NCBI GenBank assembly: GCA_011800805.1
Contig: MPNW01000004.1
Location: 223,665 to 287,664 of the forward strand
DNA length: 64,000 nucleotides
Direction: 5' to 3'
Source of the DNA: Hirudo medicinalis
Lineage: Eukaryota > Annelida > Clitellata > Hirudinida > Hirudinidae
Below the pieces are notes generated by a model. The model had not been told where the DNA came from and searched no databases. It saw only the letters and a program-made list of their open reading frames with translations. Positions 27,744-40,934 of this stretch are shown one piece after another; positions within the stretch are counted from its first letter, which is position 1; each line of letters opens with the position of its first letter. The position numbers and the translations under genes were made by a program.

Positions 27744-28366
27744 TCATCCAGATATTTCAGAAGATGTTGATTCTTCTTGCAAATCAATGCAAACTTTATC
27801 ACCTGGTTTAAATTTGTTAATTTCCTTCAAATATCTTTCAATAGCAGGGCTTATTACCTGGACATCATAAAGAAGCAAATTTAATCATTTAATCTTTCTA
27901 TTATTTAAATCATTTAACAGATATCCAAGGTTTACTTCTGTTGTCAAATATATGTCCAGAAATACAAGGGCCCTTTCATTCTTTTCCTCCAATGATGCAT
28001 TTTTAGGCAAGTCCCAGAACTACAATGTGTCACATGAAGTTATAATTGTGAAATAAATTATTATAAAAAAGCATTTATTGGAGTGTACGCACCGAAGGCT
28101 CGAGTATTTCTGGTAAATCATAATTTTTGAGAACCGAATATAAATCTGGCTCCTCATTTAACTACAAATGATTTTTAAGTAAATATCACGAGTCTTGGTT
28201 GTTAAACGTAAGCATTGTATAGAGATTGAATCATCGGCATTACAAAACTGCCACATACGCTACTCCTCCTAATCTGTATGAAGGATCTGACACAAGACAG
28301 GATGCCGCCCATGATATAATCCTCGGTGGACCTTAATAACTTCGGTAATTCAATAATGACCATCAT
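27744..28366 (-). CDS. Small spliced gene, product unrecognised (about 141 aa)
   Basis: Exons in transcript order: 28366-28208, 28161-28093, 28019-27936, 27857-27744. The last three have good acceptors and donors, are all phase 0, and end in TGA. Residues are typical of a soluble helical protein: LYSVLKNYDLPEILEP, FWDLPKNASLEEKNERALV and ERYLKEINKFKPGDK, then an acidic Ser-rich end. The first exon (MMVIIELPKLLRSTEDYIMG...) is less certain: its donor is weak, and a good GTAAGA donor at about 28386 suggests another 5' structure. It is transcribed away from the FAM241B-like gene, with start codons about 300 bp apart. I do not recognise the family and assign no function. Confidence 0.5.
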
Positions 28367-28665
28367 ATAGAAGTTGCATCTTACAGTTGAAAGGTAATCT
28401 TTTTCCAAATATCCTTTTGCTTAATCTATCTCAAATTCGTTAATTGAAAAAGTTGTTAAAATTGCGCTCCAGTTTTAATTTGTTTCATTTGTTGTTTAAA
28501 TATTTGGATTAAATTTTTAAAAGCTATTTAATTATGGAACCTAAAATCGACAGTTGTATTTATTTACATCAGCATTGCTTACGGGACGTACGTTCAGTTT
28601 ATAATCTACAATTATCTACTCGCTTAAAGATCTAGCGCTCCACCGGTTTAATAAATTTGGCGACA
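28367..28665. promoter_or_regulatory. Short divergent promoter region
   Basis: About 300 bp lie between the start codons of the unrecognised minus-strand gene and the FAM241B-like gene. A compact bidirectional promoter is likely. No specific element is identified. Confidence 0.4.
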
Positions 28666-29413
28666 ATGAAAATTTTGGCAAACGGTGAAATTGTTGCAGA
28701 CGACGATCCGAGAGTACAGCGAAGAGGTGCTGAAGGATACAATAGAGTGATCAACGTGAGCGGGAAAACATATTTATCATGGGACTAGCCTCTATAAAGG
28801 ATTTGGTGTAATGGAACAGAATCACCGTTCATCTTACTAAATGTGTCTGTCTCAAAACGAAAGTATTTGACATGTCCTAGAACTAACCTATAAAATTAAA
28901 TTAATTTCTTTAAGTTGGCAAATATTCAAAACACATAACATCATTATGCAGCCTTCTGGACATCGGCAACAGAATATCAATACAACTCATAACAACAACG
29001 AAGCAGTTGCTCATGGACCCGCAACCTCGATCTTCGACACTGTTGATCAAAGGCTTTCTTCAGCAGGAATGCCAACTTGGAACCTTGGACCATATCCAGT
29101 ATCTCCAGTGGTGTCTGCAGGATTCCTGCTCTCATTCCTCATGATGGGATTCAGAGGACTGATGTTTTCAGGCCTTCTTTTCTTCGTTGTAAACTACAGC
29201 CGAACTACAGGGGATAGGAATAGGCCAAACTCTTCATCTGGGTTTGGTGGTGAAATAAGATCTGACTCCTCAAACCACAGAACAGCTACTGGCAACATCA
29301 ACCAAATGAGGACTCTGTCCAACTCTCAAAGTAATCAAGGAACAAGTGGGAACAGAAATCAGGATGACCCCAAGAAAAAGTATTTTACAGGAGCTGGGCA
29401 CAGACTGTCCTGA
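28666..29413 (+). CDS. FAM241B-like: FAM241B-like membrane protein
   Basis: Two exons, 28666-28755 and 28952-29413 (phase 0), encode 183 aa. Exon 1 begins with the family hallmark ILANGEIVADDDPRVQRR. Exon 2 has a conserved block, AGMPTWNLGPYPVSPV. The hydrophobic region that follows (about residues 80-105; FLLSFLMMGFRGLMFSGLLFFVV) is a membrane helix or hairpin. The rest of the C-terminus is Asn/Ser/Gly-rich low complexity, which makes it longer than my recollection of the roughly 120-residue vertebrate protein. The family is poorly characterised; a link to endolysosome homeostasis in vertebrates is reported as far as I recall. AATAAA follows at 29466. Confidence 0.85.
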
Positions 29414-29465
29414 TTCCTTTTTGACATCCTCAAGAATTGAAATTCCTTGCACTTGTGAAGTATTC

Positions 29466-29471
29466 AATAAA
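29466..29471 (+). terminator. Poly(A) signal of the FAM241B-like gene
   Basis: AATAAA located 52 bp after the stop codon. Confidence 0.7.
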
Positions 29472-30513
29472 ATAACATTCATTGCAGTGATGAATTAAAT
29501 ATTCAAGAAGCAAACTATTAACAAAGTCATTTCTGCCAGCTGCATTAGTAATTCTAGTCTGCTTCAGAAGGCTGCATTCCTGCAATAATGGTTGTGATGT
29601 ACCACATTCACAACCCAGCTTGCATTGCCATGAGCACTCTGAGGCAGGACATAGTCAAAAGTGCCTGCAACGCCATATAAAATTAGCCAGAACTTTTGCG
29701 GCTAAAAAGGCACCAAAGTGCAGCCTGCCAATCATTTTCTGATTCACAATCTAGATGGAGCAACTGTCTCACATTTCCTAGCATTATAAGTTTCATTATT
29801 GCTCAGACAACATTTTTGATTTGAAAGGTCATTTCAGCACACATTTAGGCTGACCAGTTTGTTCAACCCGTCAAAGACCCAGATGCCGGTTTGCCAGATT
29901 TCATGAAACTTTCAAACAAATCAATCCATGCCGAGCAATCCAAACTAAACGGACTCCCAAAATTTAACAAGTCACCCACCTTAGGTAATAATAAAATGGG
30001 TTTATTTATTAATGTAATGATAAATGTCCAATAACCAGATGCACTGATAAACCAAGAAACATGAACAATCAACTGTGAATAGTTTAACACAGTGACTACG
30101 ACTGGCCTCCATGGCCAGAAATGCCACCGAGACTGCCAGAGACAACAGCAATTTACTGATCGCCTCCCTGCTGCAAATAAGAGCCAACCTGCCCATCGGT
30201 CTGCAAATCGCCATCCCTATACAGTCAATTACACAAAAGTATTAAAATAGGTCACTGCAGAGAGCAAACGGGTTATAAACAATGCAATAAAAATAATAGT
30301 ATCATTAGCTACTTAAGCAGCTTGCCATTGAACCAAAAAGATAAGCATGAGTCGACATTGTCTTCAAGTCAGTTGATGATGAGGATAATAACCTTTGGCT
30401 CACTGCAACATGCCAAGCATCACTGGCAGCTAACTAAAGACTCCCTCTAACAGCACCAACCTCCGCCCCTACACAACCTGCAAAATTATCATTGTTAAAT
30501 TAATAATCACTCT
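29472..30513. other. Likely 3' UTR of the SRSF2-like gene and intergenic DNA
   Basis: This lies downstream of the SRSF2-like stop on the minus strand. A polypyrimidine tract and AG at about 30478-30484 (minus), and the generally lower AT content, suggest a spliced or long 3' UTR, as known for SRSF2 autoregulation. The overlapping minus frames at 29863-30214 do not match any family I know. Confidence 0.4.
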
Positions 30514-31478
30514 CTAATCCTTATCACTATCTTCATGATGGCTTCCTCTTCTGCACGGCGATCTGCTTCTACTGCTTTCCCTGCTCGAGTGACCCTCCTT
30601 GCTCATCGACCGACCAGCCTTCACAGCCTTGGCACCGTTTCTCCTCTTTAGGGAAGAATGACTCCCAGATGTGCTCCGCCTATCTTTGGATGGACTCCTG
30701 GATTTGCTGCCTCTGTCCTTGGAGAGATTCCTGTGTTTTCGTCTTGAATGGCTCCTGTCTTTAGAAAGGCTTCTCGATCGATCCTCTCTTCTTCTGGAAT
30801 CATTTCTTTCTTTGCTTGAGCTCTCTAAATTGTCTTTGGCATTTTTTGTTTTAGTTTTCTCATGGCTTCTATCTTTCCCTCTGCTTCTCTCTCTATTCTT
30901 TTCTTGGCTCCTGTCTCTACTTCTGCTGTGACATCTGGAATCCCTTCTATCTCTCTTTCTAGATGGCGATCTGCTGTCCCTTCTAGATGCACTCCTGGAC
31001 CTGCTCCTAGATCTTCTCCGGCGATGAGACCTTGATCTTGAGCGAGTGTAAGATCTAAAAATAGTTAGAAATATAAACACAAAACAATCAAGAATAGTTG
31101 TAATAACTAAAAATTCATTCACAAATCAAGCAATTACCTTCTGCGCCTGCGCGAATCTGAACCCCGATTCCTAAATGATGATAGCATGGGTCTCGGATGT
31201 TTGGCCAACTGCACTCTGAGCTCTCTCCCGTCAAGTGTTTTTCCATCCATAGCGTCAATAGCGTCCTCAGCATCCCTCTCGTCATAGTAACGAACAAAAG
31301 CAAACCCGCGGCTCTCTTGGGTGTAGCGATCCCGAGGTATGTAGACATCGCCGACGTCGCCATATTTCTCAAAAACCCGTCTCAACGATTCGACGGTAGT
31401 CCTAAAAGTAAGGTTATCAACTTTTAGAGAAACCATGCTGTCCGTGTCGGGAGGACCGGGCCTTCTACTGCGACTCAT
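30514..31478 (-). CDS. SRSF2: Serine/arginine-rich splicing factor 2 (SC35) homologue
   Basis: Nuclear pre-mRNA splicing regulator that binds exonic enhancers. Exon 1 (31478-31138) and exon 2 (31054-30514) join in phase 2 to give 293 aa. The start was taken at [11 protein letters not shown], after ten in-frame upstream codons that do not match the family. The single RRM (about residues 15-92) has RNP2 LKVDNLTF and RNP1 [10 protein letters not shown]. The linker [10 protein letters not shown] is followed by a long RS domain of RSRS, SRDR and SKDR repeats. The RS domain is longer than in the vertebrate protein, which has about 220 residues in total. The intron falls at the RRM/RS boundary (RRRR then [10 protein letters not shown]), a conserved place in this family. 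Confidence 0.95.
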
Positions 31479-32136
31479 CCCAATATTTTGTGCTAGATAC
31501 AACCACAAACCAACTATGGCCGAACGGAAATGAAAACAACTACCAAAACACTATAACTTTGTATAATAATTTACAATGTACTTCACAATGAGTTATTAAC
31601 AAATTAAAAATCAGGTATAAATAATTGTCTAAATATATATAAGACAATGTTTTTCAATAGTTACACGATAAACGTTCTATTCATTTAATTTGCGCAAAAA
31701 GCTTCCCCCGCGCCAATAAATTACTTCTCATTATTGCCAACCCTCAAACTGAAGCTCGAATTTATAAACGCACCTTAGAAGCCATGAACAATCTAAGTAT
31801 CTTCTCTCCAGCATAAAGACCTCAGCTCTCTGATGTCTGACTTATAGGCGTATACACACCGAAAAAATGTTGTCACTCATCCCACTCACTACAAGCTACC
31901 GAGAATCCTCTTAATGCCACTGGCGTGCTTCACTCGAACGCAATCTCGATGTCTAAGCTCGAATACGGCTTTGCAATATTATAATATTACAAACAAAATT
32001 TAGCAAATCAGATAAAAACTCCAGCCGTATTTGATTATAGTTTTTATAGAGAAAAGGAATGCAACTCTGAATTACAGCATTTAAAATCACTAGCAATATT
32101 TATCAAGTTTAACAATATCTAAAGCACTACATCCAG
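31479..32136. other. Intergenic region between two minus-strand genes
   Basis: This holds the SRSF2 promoter side and the 3' flank of TXNL4A. It is AT-rich near 31560-31700 and mixed at 31700-31960. No coding signal is seen. Confidence 0.6.
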
Positions 32137-32706
32137 TTAATATCTGTACTTTGTTGAGTAATCCTTTGGTGATACTACCAGACCTCGACCTTTCCTGGCA
32201 CCTCTGAACACAGTCTCAATGATGTCTATGAATTCCTGTTCATCCTCCATGGCCCAGTTGATTTTATTATTGTTTCCTGTGCCCAAATCAATCATTATGT
32301 GTTTGTTTCTGTAGAAGAACATGGTAGTGCAGGGGTCATAGAGCTCATACATTTTGTTAAAGTCTGGTACCTCCGTGATGTCGACTAGGTAGACAATGGC
32401 AAAGTTTTTCACCTTCTCAGCCACTTTGTACAATGTCTCATCCATCACCTAGTTAGAATATGTCAGCAATATAGTCCTGTGTTTACCACTGTCATAAAAA
32501 TCATTTAATTATGGATAAATACGTTTTGATGCTTTTAAATGCACGTTACTGAGTTCGAGTCCACCAACACCAGTCTAAATTTTATTCACCATGCATGTAG
32601 GGTCCCAGTCGTGACCAAAACGGATTATGACGACTCTATCTTCTTCGGACAGAATAGCTTGGTCAACTTGCCAGCCATTTCGCAAATGCTGAAGCATGTA
32701 AGACAT
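32137..32706 (-). CDS. TXNL4A: U5 snRNP thioredoxin-like protein 4A (DIM1/U5-15kD)
   Basis: Core component of the U5 snRNP and U4/U6.U5 tri-snRNP in the spliceosome, with a thioredoxin fold. Exon 1 (32706-32590, 39 codons) joins exon 2 (32448-32137, 103 codons plus stop) in phase 0, giving exactly 142 aa, the usual family length. Hallmarks are MSYMLQHLRNGWQVDQAIL, EEDRVVIIRFGHDWDPTCM, DITEVPDFNKMYELYDP, HIMIDLGTGNNNKINWA and the C-terminus SPKDYSTKYRY. The in-frame residues upstream of MSYML do not match the family and were excluded. Confidence 0.97.
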
Positions 32707-33272
32707 TTTAAAAGTTTCAAATATTTCCAGTTGAAAACAAACCAGTGGACCCCTTACCTCAGCAAGCACGACAACTGCAGCAAAAGGGATGGACTTTCTA
32801 GGCATCGAAGGTGTAATTTTTTTTTAATTTGCTGCTTTCTACTATCAATTTAAATGAATAAAATGCTTTTGGTATTTGTCTAAATTTGTCAACTAGCACG
32901 TTTTATAAAATAATTTACCTTTAACTGTTTTAAAAAGTTTTAATTTAAAAATTTATGTAATGACATATTATGAATCAAAATATTAAATTTTTGAAATATT
33001 TAAATAAATTTATAATCAGGACCTCTTCGCTCCAATTCTAGTATGTTTTTGAAATAGCGATTGGTCGGGTTTTGCTCACGTTATTTAAGAGTTCGGATAG
33101 TTTTGAGGTTTGATTGCATCTAAGTATAACAAGTACGAATAAATGCTTTAAAATTTGACTATTAAGTGATGGTTTAAGCAACTTTTTGGCCAGTCATTTA
33201 CAAGTTGTCTCCGAACATCATGTATTATATTAACTAATAATGCTGTTGTATTAAAGTTGTAGACAAATAACC
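32707..33272. promoter_or_regulatory. Divergent TXNL4A/NUP155 upstream region
   Basis: 566 bp separates the two start codons. The middle is AT-rich, with a slightly GC-richer patch at 33035-33085. It should contain both promoters; no motif is assigned. Confidence 0.45.
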
Positions 33273-36200
33273 ATGTTTCACGACGACCCGCAAGACCCAC
33301 TATGTAAAGCAGCGAAGTTTGTTGATCAAGCCATTGGAGTAGACAACAATTTTTTGGATTTAGCAGCACTTATGGGAATCGACTCGATTAGTATGTTAAA
33401 ATAAAGCAACATTCAATTTCATAAATAATAATTAATTTGACTTGAGAAATCTGACAATTCTGATCACATTCTGTTAATTTAATTTGCGATTCATTTTGGA
33501 CATGGATTCAAATTGAAGGCATACCTAACTGCAATGCTGTCAATAAACTAATTTCAAAAGCACCTTAATGATTTAACTAAAATACTTGAATACAATTAAG
33601 TTTAATTTGTTCTAACCTACAGATGAACCTACTATAGGAGGATGTGAACCAATAGAATACCCAAGTACAAGCTTTCAAGTTCCTGAGCTGGCGCCTCTAA
33701 AAATCAAGATGCTGCCCATCGAGCTTCAGGAAAGATTAAAACGTTAGTCGATAATATTAATTTCACTATTATTTGTAACTGATTTCAAAATTTAAAGTTA
33801 GAAAATAATTGAAATAAATTTTAATAATTAGGACAATAGTCATTTATGCTCATTTGGTTATGCAGAATTTCAGTGCAATTGTCAGATGGGAATATTTACT
33901 GAGATTGGTAGGGCATGGTTGACCATAGACAATGAATTGTACCTATGGACCTACGATGATGGGTAAGATTCAATCTCATTTAATTTAATTATTTCCGATT
34001 GTTACAGAAATTTAAGTTATTTTGTAATGCTCATATTTCATCATTACACCATTATTTTTAGTAATCAAGTTTTTGTTATAGTTGATTTTTGTAACAATAT
34101 GACTTTTTATTGCAGAAGTGACATTGCATATTATGATGGTCTCAATGAGGTTATCCTCTGCCTTGCAATTGTTCGACCAAAACCCAGTTAGTATCCTAGT
34201 TTGATAATCATTAATTAGTAATTTTAATGTAATATTTTGAGAATTAATATAAAAGGGCTGGATATTCTAGTAAGTATTGATTATTTACTTGCAGACATTT
34301 TCCAGTCCCATATTTCTCACTTGCTCTGCATAACCACACCTATAGAGGTGGTCCTGCTCGGTGTAACGTTTGCAGGTTGTTTGGTTATTTTTTTGTTAAG
34401 CTCGTACAACGATTGTAATGGTGATGCTTAATTCTTCAGTCACCTCTGGCATGGACAGCTTGGCTGCAACGTCTTACAGCGACCTTCAAATATTGCAAGA
34501 ACCTCTTTTTGCACTGGCCACAGACAATGTGCACATGACTTCTGTTGTTGGGACTAATGATGGGCGAATATTCATGGCTGGAAAAGATGGGTGCCTCTAT
34601 GAAATGCATTACCAGGTATTGTTTACAAAAACCCTTGAATATCATGATTGTTCGTGATTTGTCTTGGAAATATTTGGTCGGGCTGCAGAGATTTAATTCT
34701 TCGATAATTGTAACGGTACAAATTAAATTTAGTTAAAGGCTTGAATGTTATTCCAGGGTGACCTTGGGTGGCTGGGGAGAAGGTCATGTCGATTGATCAA
34801 CCACTCGACCACTTTCTCGTCTTACATTCTCCCATCTTTCATGTCTTCGTACTTTTCCAAGGATGGTGAGCATGGTGGTGATGATAAGGATGATGATAGA
34901 TTTGAGTGCGATGAAAAAGTAATGGCGATGATTTCCATTGCAGATCCTCTCGTCCAGTTGTGCTACGATGATAGCAGGAAGCTACTTATTGCCAGGTCCC
35001 TAAAGAGCAGTCTTCAAGTTGGTCTTGAAATCCATGTTGCTACAGATGATTGGCTGTCTACAAATGGCATAAATTTATTATAACATACCACCTTCTAATT
35101 AGGAATGCAAATTGGAAAACTTGCCATCATCTCCAAGTCTTTTTCTTTATTGCGACTTAAATTTTTTAATCTGTTTCAGGTCTTCTACCTGGGTCCCCAT
35201 GGCAACAAGTTCAGCAAGATAGGACATTGTGACTATGAAAGAACACTCAAAAAAGTTTCTAAGTGAGATTTTTTTAGATTTTCCTTCGAGTAATTTTCGT
35301 GCATATTACATCATTTTCTAAAAGAACGATTTGTTACATGTTATCAATTTAAAATATTTTATTATGTATTTTTAAAAGAAATTTTGACAAAACACGTTTG
35401 GGCTCCATCGTGCACGTGGCACCAGTGCCTGCCAGTGACTCTGAGAGAATCCACCTGGTGGCAACCACCAACACCGGTATGTGTTACAACACTTGATGAT
35501 GTGTCTCTCTCTCTCTCTCTCTCTCTCTCTTGAATTAATGTTCTCCTTTAAATCCATGAAATGTAACAGCTATTATTTGTCTTTATCCAACTTAATCTTG
35601 CTTTTTATCTCATTTGTGGCTCATACATGACTTGGTTTAGCATTCAAAATATTTATTTTGTGAAATTTTTTTTGTATATGTTTTTAACCTATTTAAAAAA
35701 AAAACAAAAATAAAGATATGTTTAAAGACAACAATGATTAAAGGTGTCTGTTTGATTTCAGGTGTTCGCCTCTATTACACCACTTGGGAGTGCTCTGATA
35801 ATCCCCAGCAAACAGCCATCTCACCAGATTGTTTGGCTCTCATCCATATAAGGAACCCCCCAAATCTTGGTGGTTCAGTCTCACCTCATAGGCTCCCAAG
35901 GTCAACCCTATTTCCCTTGGGTCAACTCAATGACGTCCACTTGGCTGCTTATTCTCAAGGTTGATTTATTTTAGCCAATCGATTTTTTGCCAATGAAAAT
36001 TAAGATTTCAAATTGATTTTCTTTATCGTAGGTACCCATCTCATGTCTTCTGCGAGCATGAACGACGACGGTGACATGCTCTGTACTTTCTCTCACGATT
36101 CGTTTCCATTCATCAACATGTTCAGTGAATCTTATGTGAGTTAACGAGTCTATTTAGTCACGAACCAATGAAAGGTCGCTCAACATCGACGTGATTCGAC

Positions 36201-39200
36201 AGGAATCTACCCAACTGGCTGGAAAAGTGTGGGACATTCGAGAAGTGCAGATGCAGGATGCTCAGATCAAAGACCTCATCAGGGATCCTGTGGTGGCCAT
36301 GCCTCAGAGCCCAGTCTATCCAGACCCTCCTGCCATTGTCACCCAACATTATTTAGGCAACAAGAAGTTTGCTATCGTCTCGTCCGTCGTGAGTTCAAAG
36401 CCTACCTCAGTCTCTTGCCTGAAGCCATGGAGCACTAGTTGCTATTAGCATTACTTCTCAAGAAAAATGAATGTTATGACACGACTTAATATGCTTAGAA
36501 TGATCTGGACATTATATTTATTTATACACAATATCTGCATAATTATCTTTCTTAATCCAAGGGAGTGTGCATAGCAATGAAGTTGAGTCCATGTGAGCAG
36601 CTCCAACAACTCCTGATCAGGAACTCCGTTGACTCAGAGCCAGTCAGAGCATACTTCAGACTCATGAAGGTGTGACTTGATTTTGTTGACATTAATTAGT
36701 TGGTTATCTTCAAGCGTCTGCAAGTTGGGTGTAAGATCGGAAGAAGCCGTTCTTCTGTTGTGTTGTTGATTGTGATTATTTTTAATTCCTAATTTAATTC
36801 TGCCACAGGAACAAGCAATGACAAGCTGCCTTGCGTTGATGTGCTCGAAGAATTCGATGCATTTACAAGTAAATTGAAATATTAATAAGCACGTCCTCGA
36901 TCGGTAAGAGTTCGTGATGAGCACTGAACAACTAAAATTTATTCAACTTTGCAGGTAAACAGCATTGCCACCAGAGCGTACAATATTTACAAGTGGGATG
37001 CAAGCTTCGGCCAGGTCCTCGTTCCGGGCACGTAATCGATAACGGTCGATGTTGGTGGCACGGCTTGATGCTTATTTATTTTGGCATTTCATCTTTACAG
37101 AACAAACTTCAACTCCTATTGCTGGACAGTTGAGAAGAAATGCAAACTTCCAGCAGATGTCAGGCATGCCCCAGAATGCCACTCCCCTTGTCACTCAAAC
37201 CCAGTTTGAATTTGCCAGCACATCTCTCAACCACAGGAGCTTGTACCTTTATTTGGCTAGAATTCTAAGGCAAGTTTGTGAAGATGCTTCTAATTGCGGC
37301 CATTGGTTATTTTGATCGGCTCATTTATCGACGTTTCTTGCTATTGCTCGCAGGCCCGTTTGGTGCCATAGGGTTGTCACGACAGTTCCTGACCCTGAGA
37401 CGAAGGGCACTTTTGTGAGTTTTGAGTAGTTTATCAAAATGAAAAATATAATTACACTGATTAATAATTTTTCTGTACATCTGTTTGTTGTACATCTTCT
37501 AATTTGCATGCTTTCTTGTGATTTAAGTTGACTTCGAGGCTGAACAGTGAGCAGATTTTGCTGGTGTTGCAAAAGTGCCAGGACTTCTTGCACCTCCTCC
37601 GCAACTATCCATCCATCCTTGCTCATGTGCCCAGTTCCAATCCAGGTGTGTCTGTCATCATGCCAGATAGGTGAGTCTGTAAGATTCATGACATGTCATG
37701 ACAATATAATACATAACATATACTGTAACAACATTTAAAAATTATCATTTCTTGGTGCTTAACGTTTACACCTAGTTTTCATGCTCCCAATAACTAGTGA
37801 GACAAATTATGAAAAAAAATCGAATTAATGCACATTTTTATTGATTTAAATTCATTAACTTTGTCAGCTTCTCTCTCCCAAGGAACATGTCTCTAAGAGG
37901 TGATTTGATTTTCTAATGAGTATTTATTATTATTATTATTATTTTATTATTAGAAAATTTAGCTTATTATTAACATTATTTCTATGAATGCAATGTTTGC
38001 ATCTGTTCAGAAAATGTTCAATCTTGATTTGACTTTGATTTTGCCTTAACTTAAGACCTAGTACTGCCATCATCACCATCATCATCATCACTCTCATTAG
38101 CAGGCATGGACTTTGAGGCTGATGAGACAACATCCCTGAGGAATCTGGAATCACTGTTGGACATCTGCTGCCAATGTCTCAGCATGTGGAAGATCCTGGC
38201 TGATCATCAATTCCACGTTGTAGCTGCTAGGCTTAAGCAGGTCGGTGATGCAGTGATAAAACTAGATGTATTTGATGGTCATATATGATTACATCTATTC
38301 AATTAATTGGGGACTCCAAAATCTGCTGATTTTAACATTTCAGATGTTATTAATGAAATATTAATTTATTCACAGGAGGACAGGGAAGCCCTGGCTGGTG
38401 CTGGTTTCAGCCAGCTCATTCTGTCTCATCGAAACCTATGCAAGCAGCTTATCACGACACTTGTTGACTTTTACATCGACGACAACGCCATCACGGACGT
38501 CATTAGTTCAAGACTCAGAGAATCCTGTCCTCTGCTCTACAGTTCTCAGGATCAGGCACAGACTAAAGTTAGTTTAAGAGCATTAATGTTATTTTTTGTT
38601 AAATTCCCATCGTCGGCCGATTTCATATTTACAATTACAATATAGCTTTGCAAACCAAAATAAAGTTGACAGTACGTCGTAATTTTGTTTTAAATGACCT
38701 CTCGACTAAACACGCTGGTGATGAAGTAATTTCCTTCAATTTCTTCCAAGGGAAACGAGTGCTTGAAACTTGCCAAGATTGCCTCGAATCCTCTCGAGAA
38801 GAGAAAGTTGATACAGAATGCAGTGCAGGTGAGTGGGAAATATTCTTGTCAGAAAGTATTCATTGGCTGTGATTTGTTGCTTCGACAGGCTTTTTGTCTG
38901 ATTCTGGTGCATGCTGAACATGCTAAGCATTAAACATTCATTCATTCATTCTTTCATTTATTCATTTCTTGAGGTCATCGTACACGCTAAAAACATAAAA
39001 CAAAATTCGAATGACACTCGAAGGCCGCCCAAGGGGAACGATGTTCCCGCTAATCGGACCACCCATATAGAAGCTACATGACTTATTATGTTATATAATT
39101 ATACTAGTAAACGAAAAAGTTGTGATATTTGCAGAAACAAAATTAATAGAGAGTTCAAATGCTTTAAAAGCAATTTATCCGTTACTGATTATTACTAAGA

Positions 39201-40841
39201 CTAACCGTTAAAGTTCAATCTTCGAATATTCAATCTATGTTATTCTTACATTACTAATTACAGCAATACAAGGTGACCATCACCTCTCCGAGTCCGTCCG
39301 CCATCCAGCACAACGCACCTGTCAGCGACCTGCCTTCCATGTGCACCCGTCTGGCCTCGGTCGGGGCTTACCTCGGATTGGTGGACCTCGCGCTCGCCGC
39401 TGCCTCCAAGCGAGACCCCAACGACGTCGCCCAGCACTTCTATCTCTGCTCGAAACCCCCCGAGGATGTCGAAGGCGCCAAACTCTTTGCCGTCAGATCC
39501 GAGTGCTACAAGCCCATCTCAGAGTCTCTCGACTACCTCAGCGGTCTCTGCTCGCAGGATTCGGAATCGAAGGGCAGGGACGGACTGGGCAAACTCATCA
39601 GCAGCATCATTCCCTCTTTCTTCTCCTCTTCCGCCGGTGACAAGGATCTCGTGTCGCCGCTGACGAACGGCTACGTAATGACTTCCGAAGAAGCCAATAA
39701 TCAGGTTTGTCGTCGAACGTATTACGATGGTTATCTACTTGTAACTATCTAACATCTATTTAAAGTTAATTGCCCTGATTCCAGTCACGCAAAATGCTTA
39801 GGATTCCGTTAATAGTGGAGTTACTACTTTCAGATGGAAGAGATGGTGCACATGATTATGAAGTCTGAAGATCAGATGGCACATTTTGCACTCTTTGATT
39901 GGATGAATGGCAAGGGACTGTCAGAGAAGCTTTTAGATGTCAGTACCTTACGATGTCGTACTTAACAATGTGTTAATGTTGATGATTATTGTAGTAATAG
40001 TTATAATCTTATAAGATATTGTTACTCATATTAATTGTTAAAGTTTGCACTCCTAGAGAATGATCCTGAAGTCACAAAATTTTATTTTATTTTTTTCTAG
40101 CTCCCTTCTCCTTACTTGGAGCAGTACCTCAAACTGGAGTCTCATTTGGACTTCCACCACCAACCCCAACAACAGCAACTCAAACAAAAAGACATGCTTG
40201 ACCTTCTGGCCAATTATTACATCAAGGAAAAGAAGTTCTCATTGGCTGCTAGGATCCTTGACAAACTGGCTATGAAGGCAGGGTTAGTGGAATGATTACT
40301 ATTGGTCATGATTGACGAAGTGATTAAGATATTTATTAAGATAAACTATGACATTTTGATTGCTGTTGTCTAACCAATTATTGATTTATTCTCATGCACA
40401 CAATTCCAGCAACCACATGAGTTTAAAAGAAAGACACAAGTACATGTCCAAGGCAGTTGTGTGTCTCCAATCAAGTGTATCGAGGGCAGACAGTGAATTC
40501 ATGCATGAAGTTCAAGATAAAGTTGAGGTGAGAAAAAGGGAATTCTCGTCTCGAGCTGCTGTAGCCACAAGATTCTATTCATGCTGACATCATCATCTTG
40601 CTCATCACATTTTGCAAAAGCAACATCATATCGACGTCATCATTTCTTTTCCAGGTAATTCTCCTGCAACTTAAAGTGATGAAGGAGCTGGAAAGGTGCA
40701 CCAGTCGTCCAGAGAGGATGATTGAAGATGCTGTCCATTTGCTCGACACACAGCTCTTTGATGTTTCAAAGGTGATAATACTTATTAATGTTATCAAGAG
40801 TAGTGATGGTGATGATGGGTCCTAATATTATTAGAGTACTA

Positions 40842-40892
<51 letters not shown>

Positions 40893-40897
40893 TATTA

Positions 40898-40934
<37 letters not shown>

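Noticed and set aside
30671..30931. Leu/Ser-rich plus-strand frame
   Set aside because: Antisense shadow of the SRSF2 RS domain.
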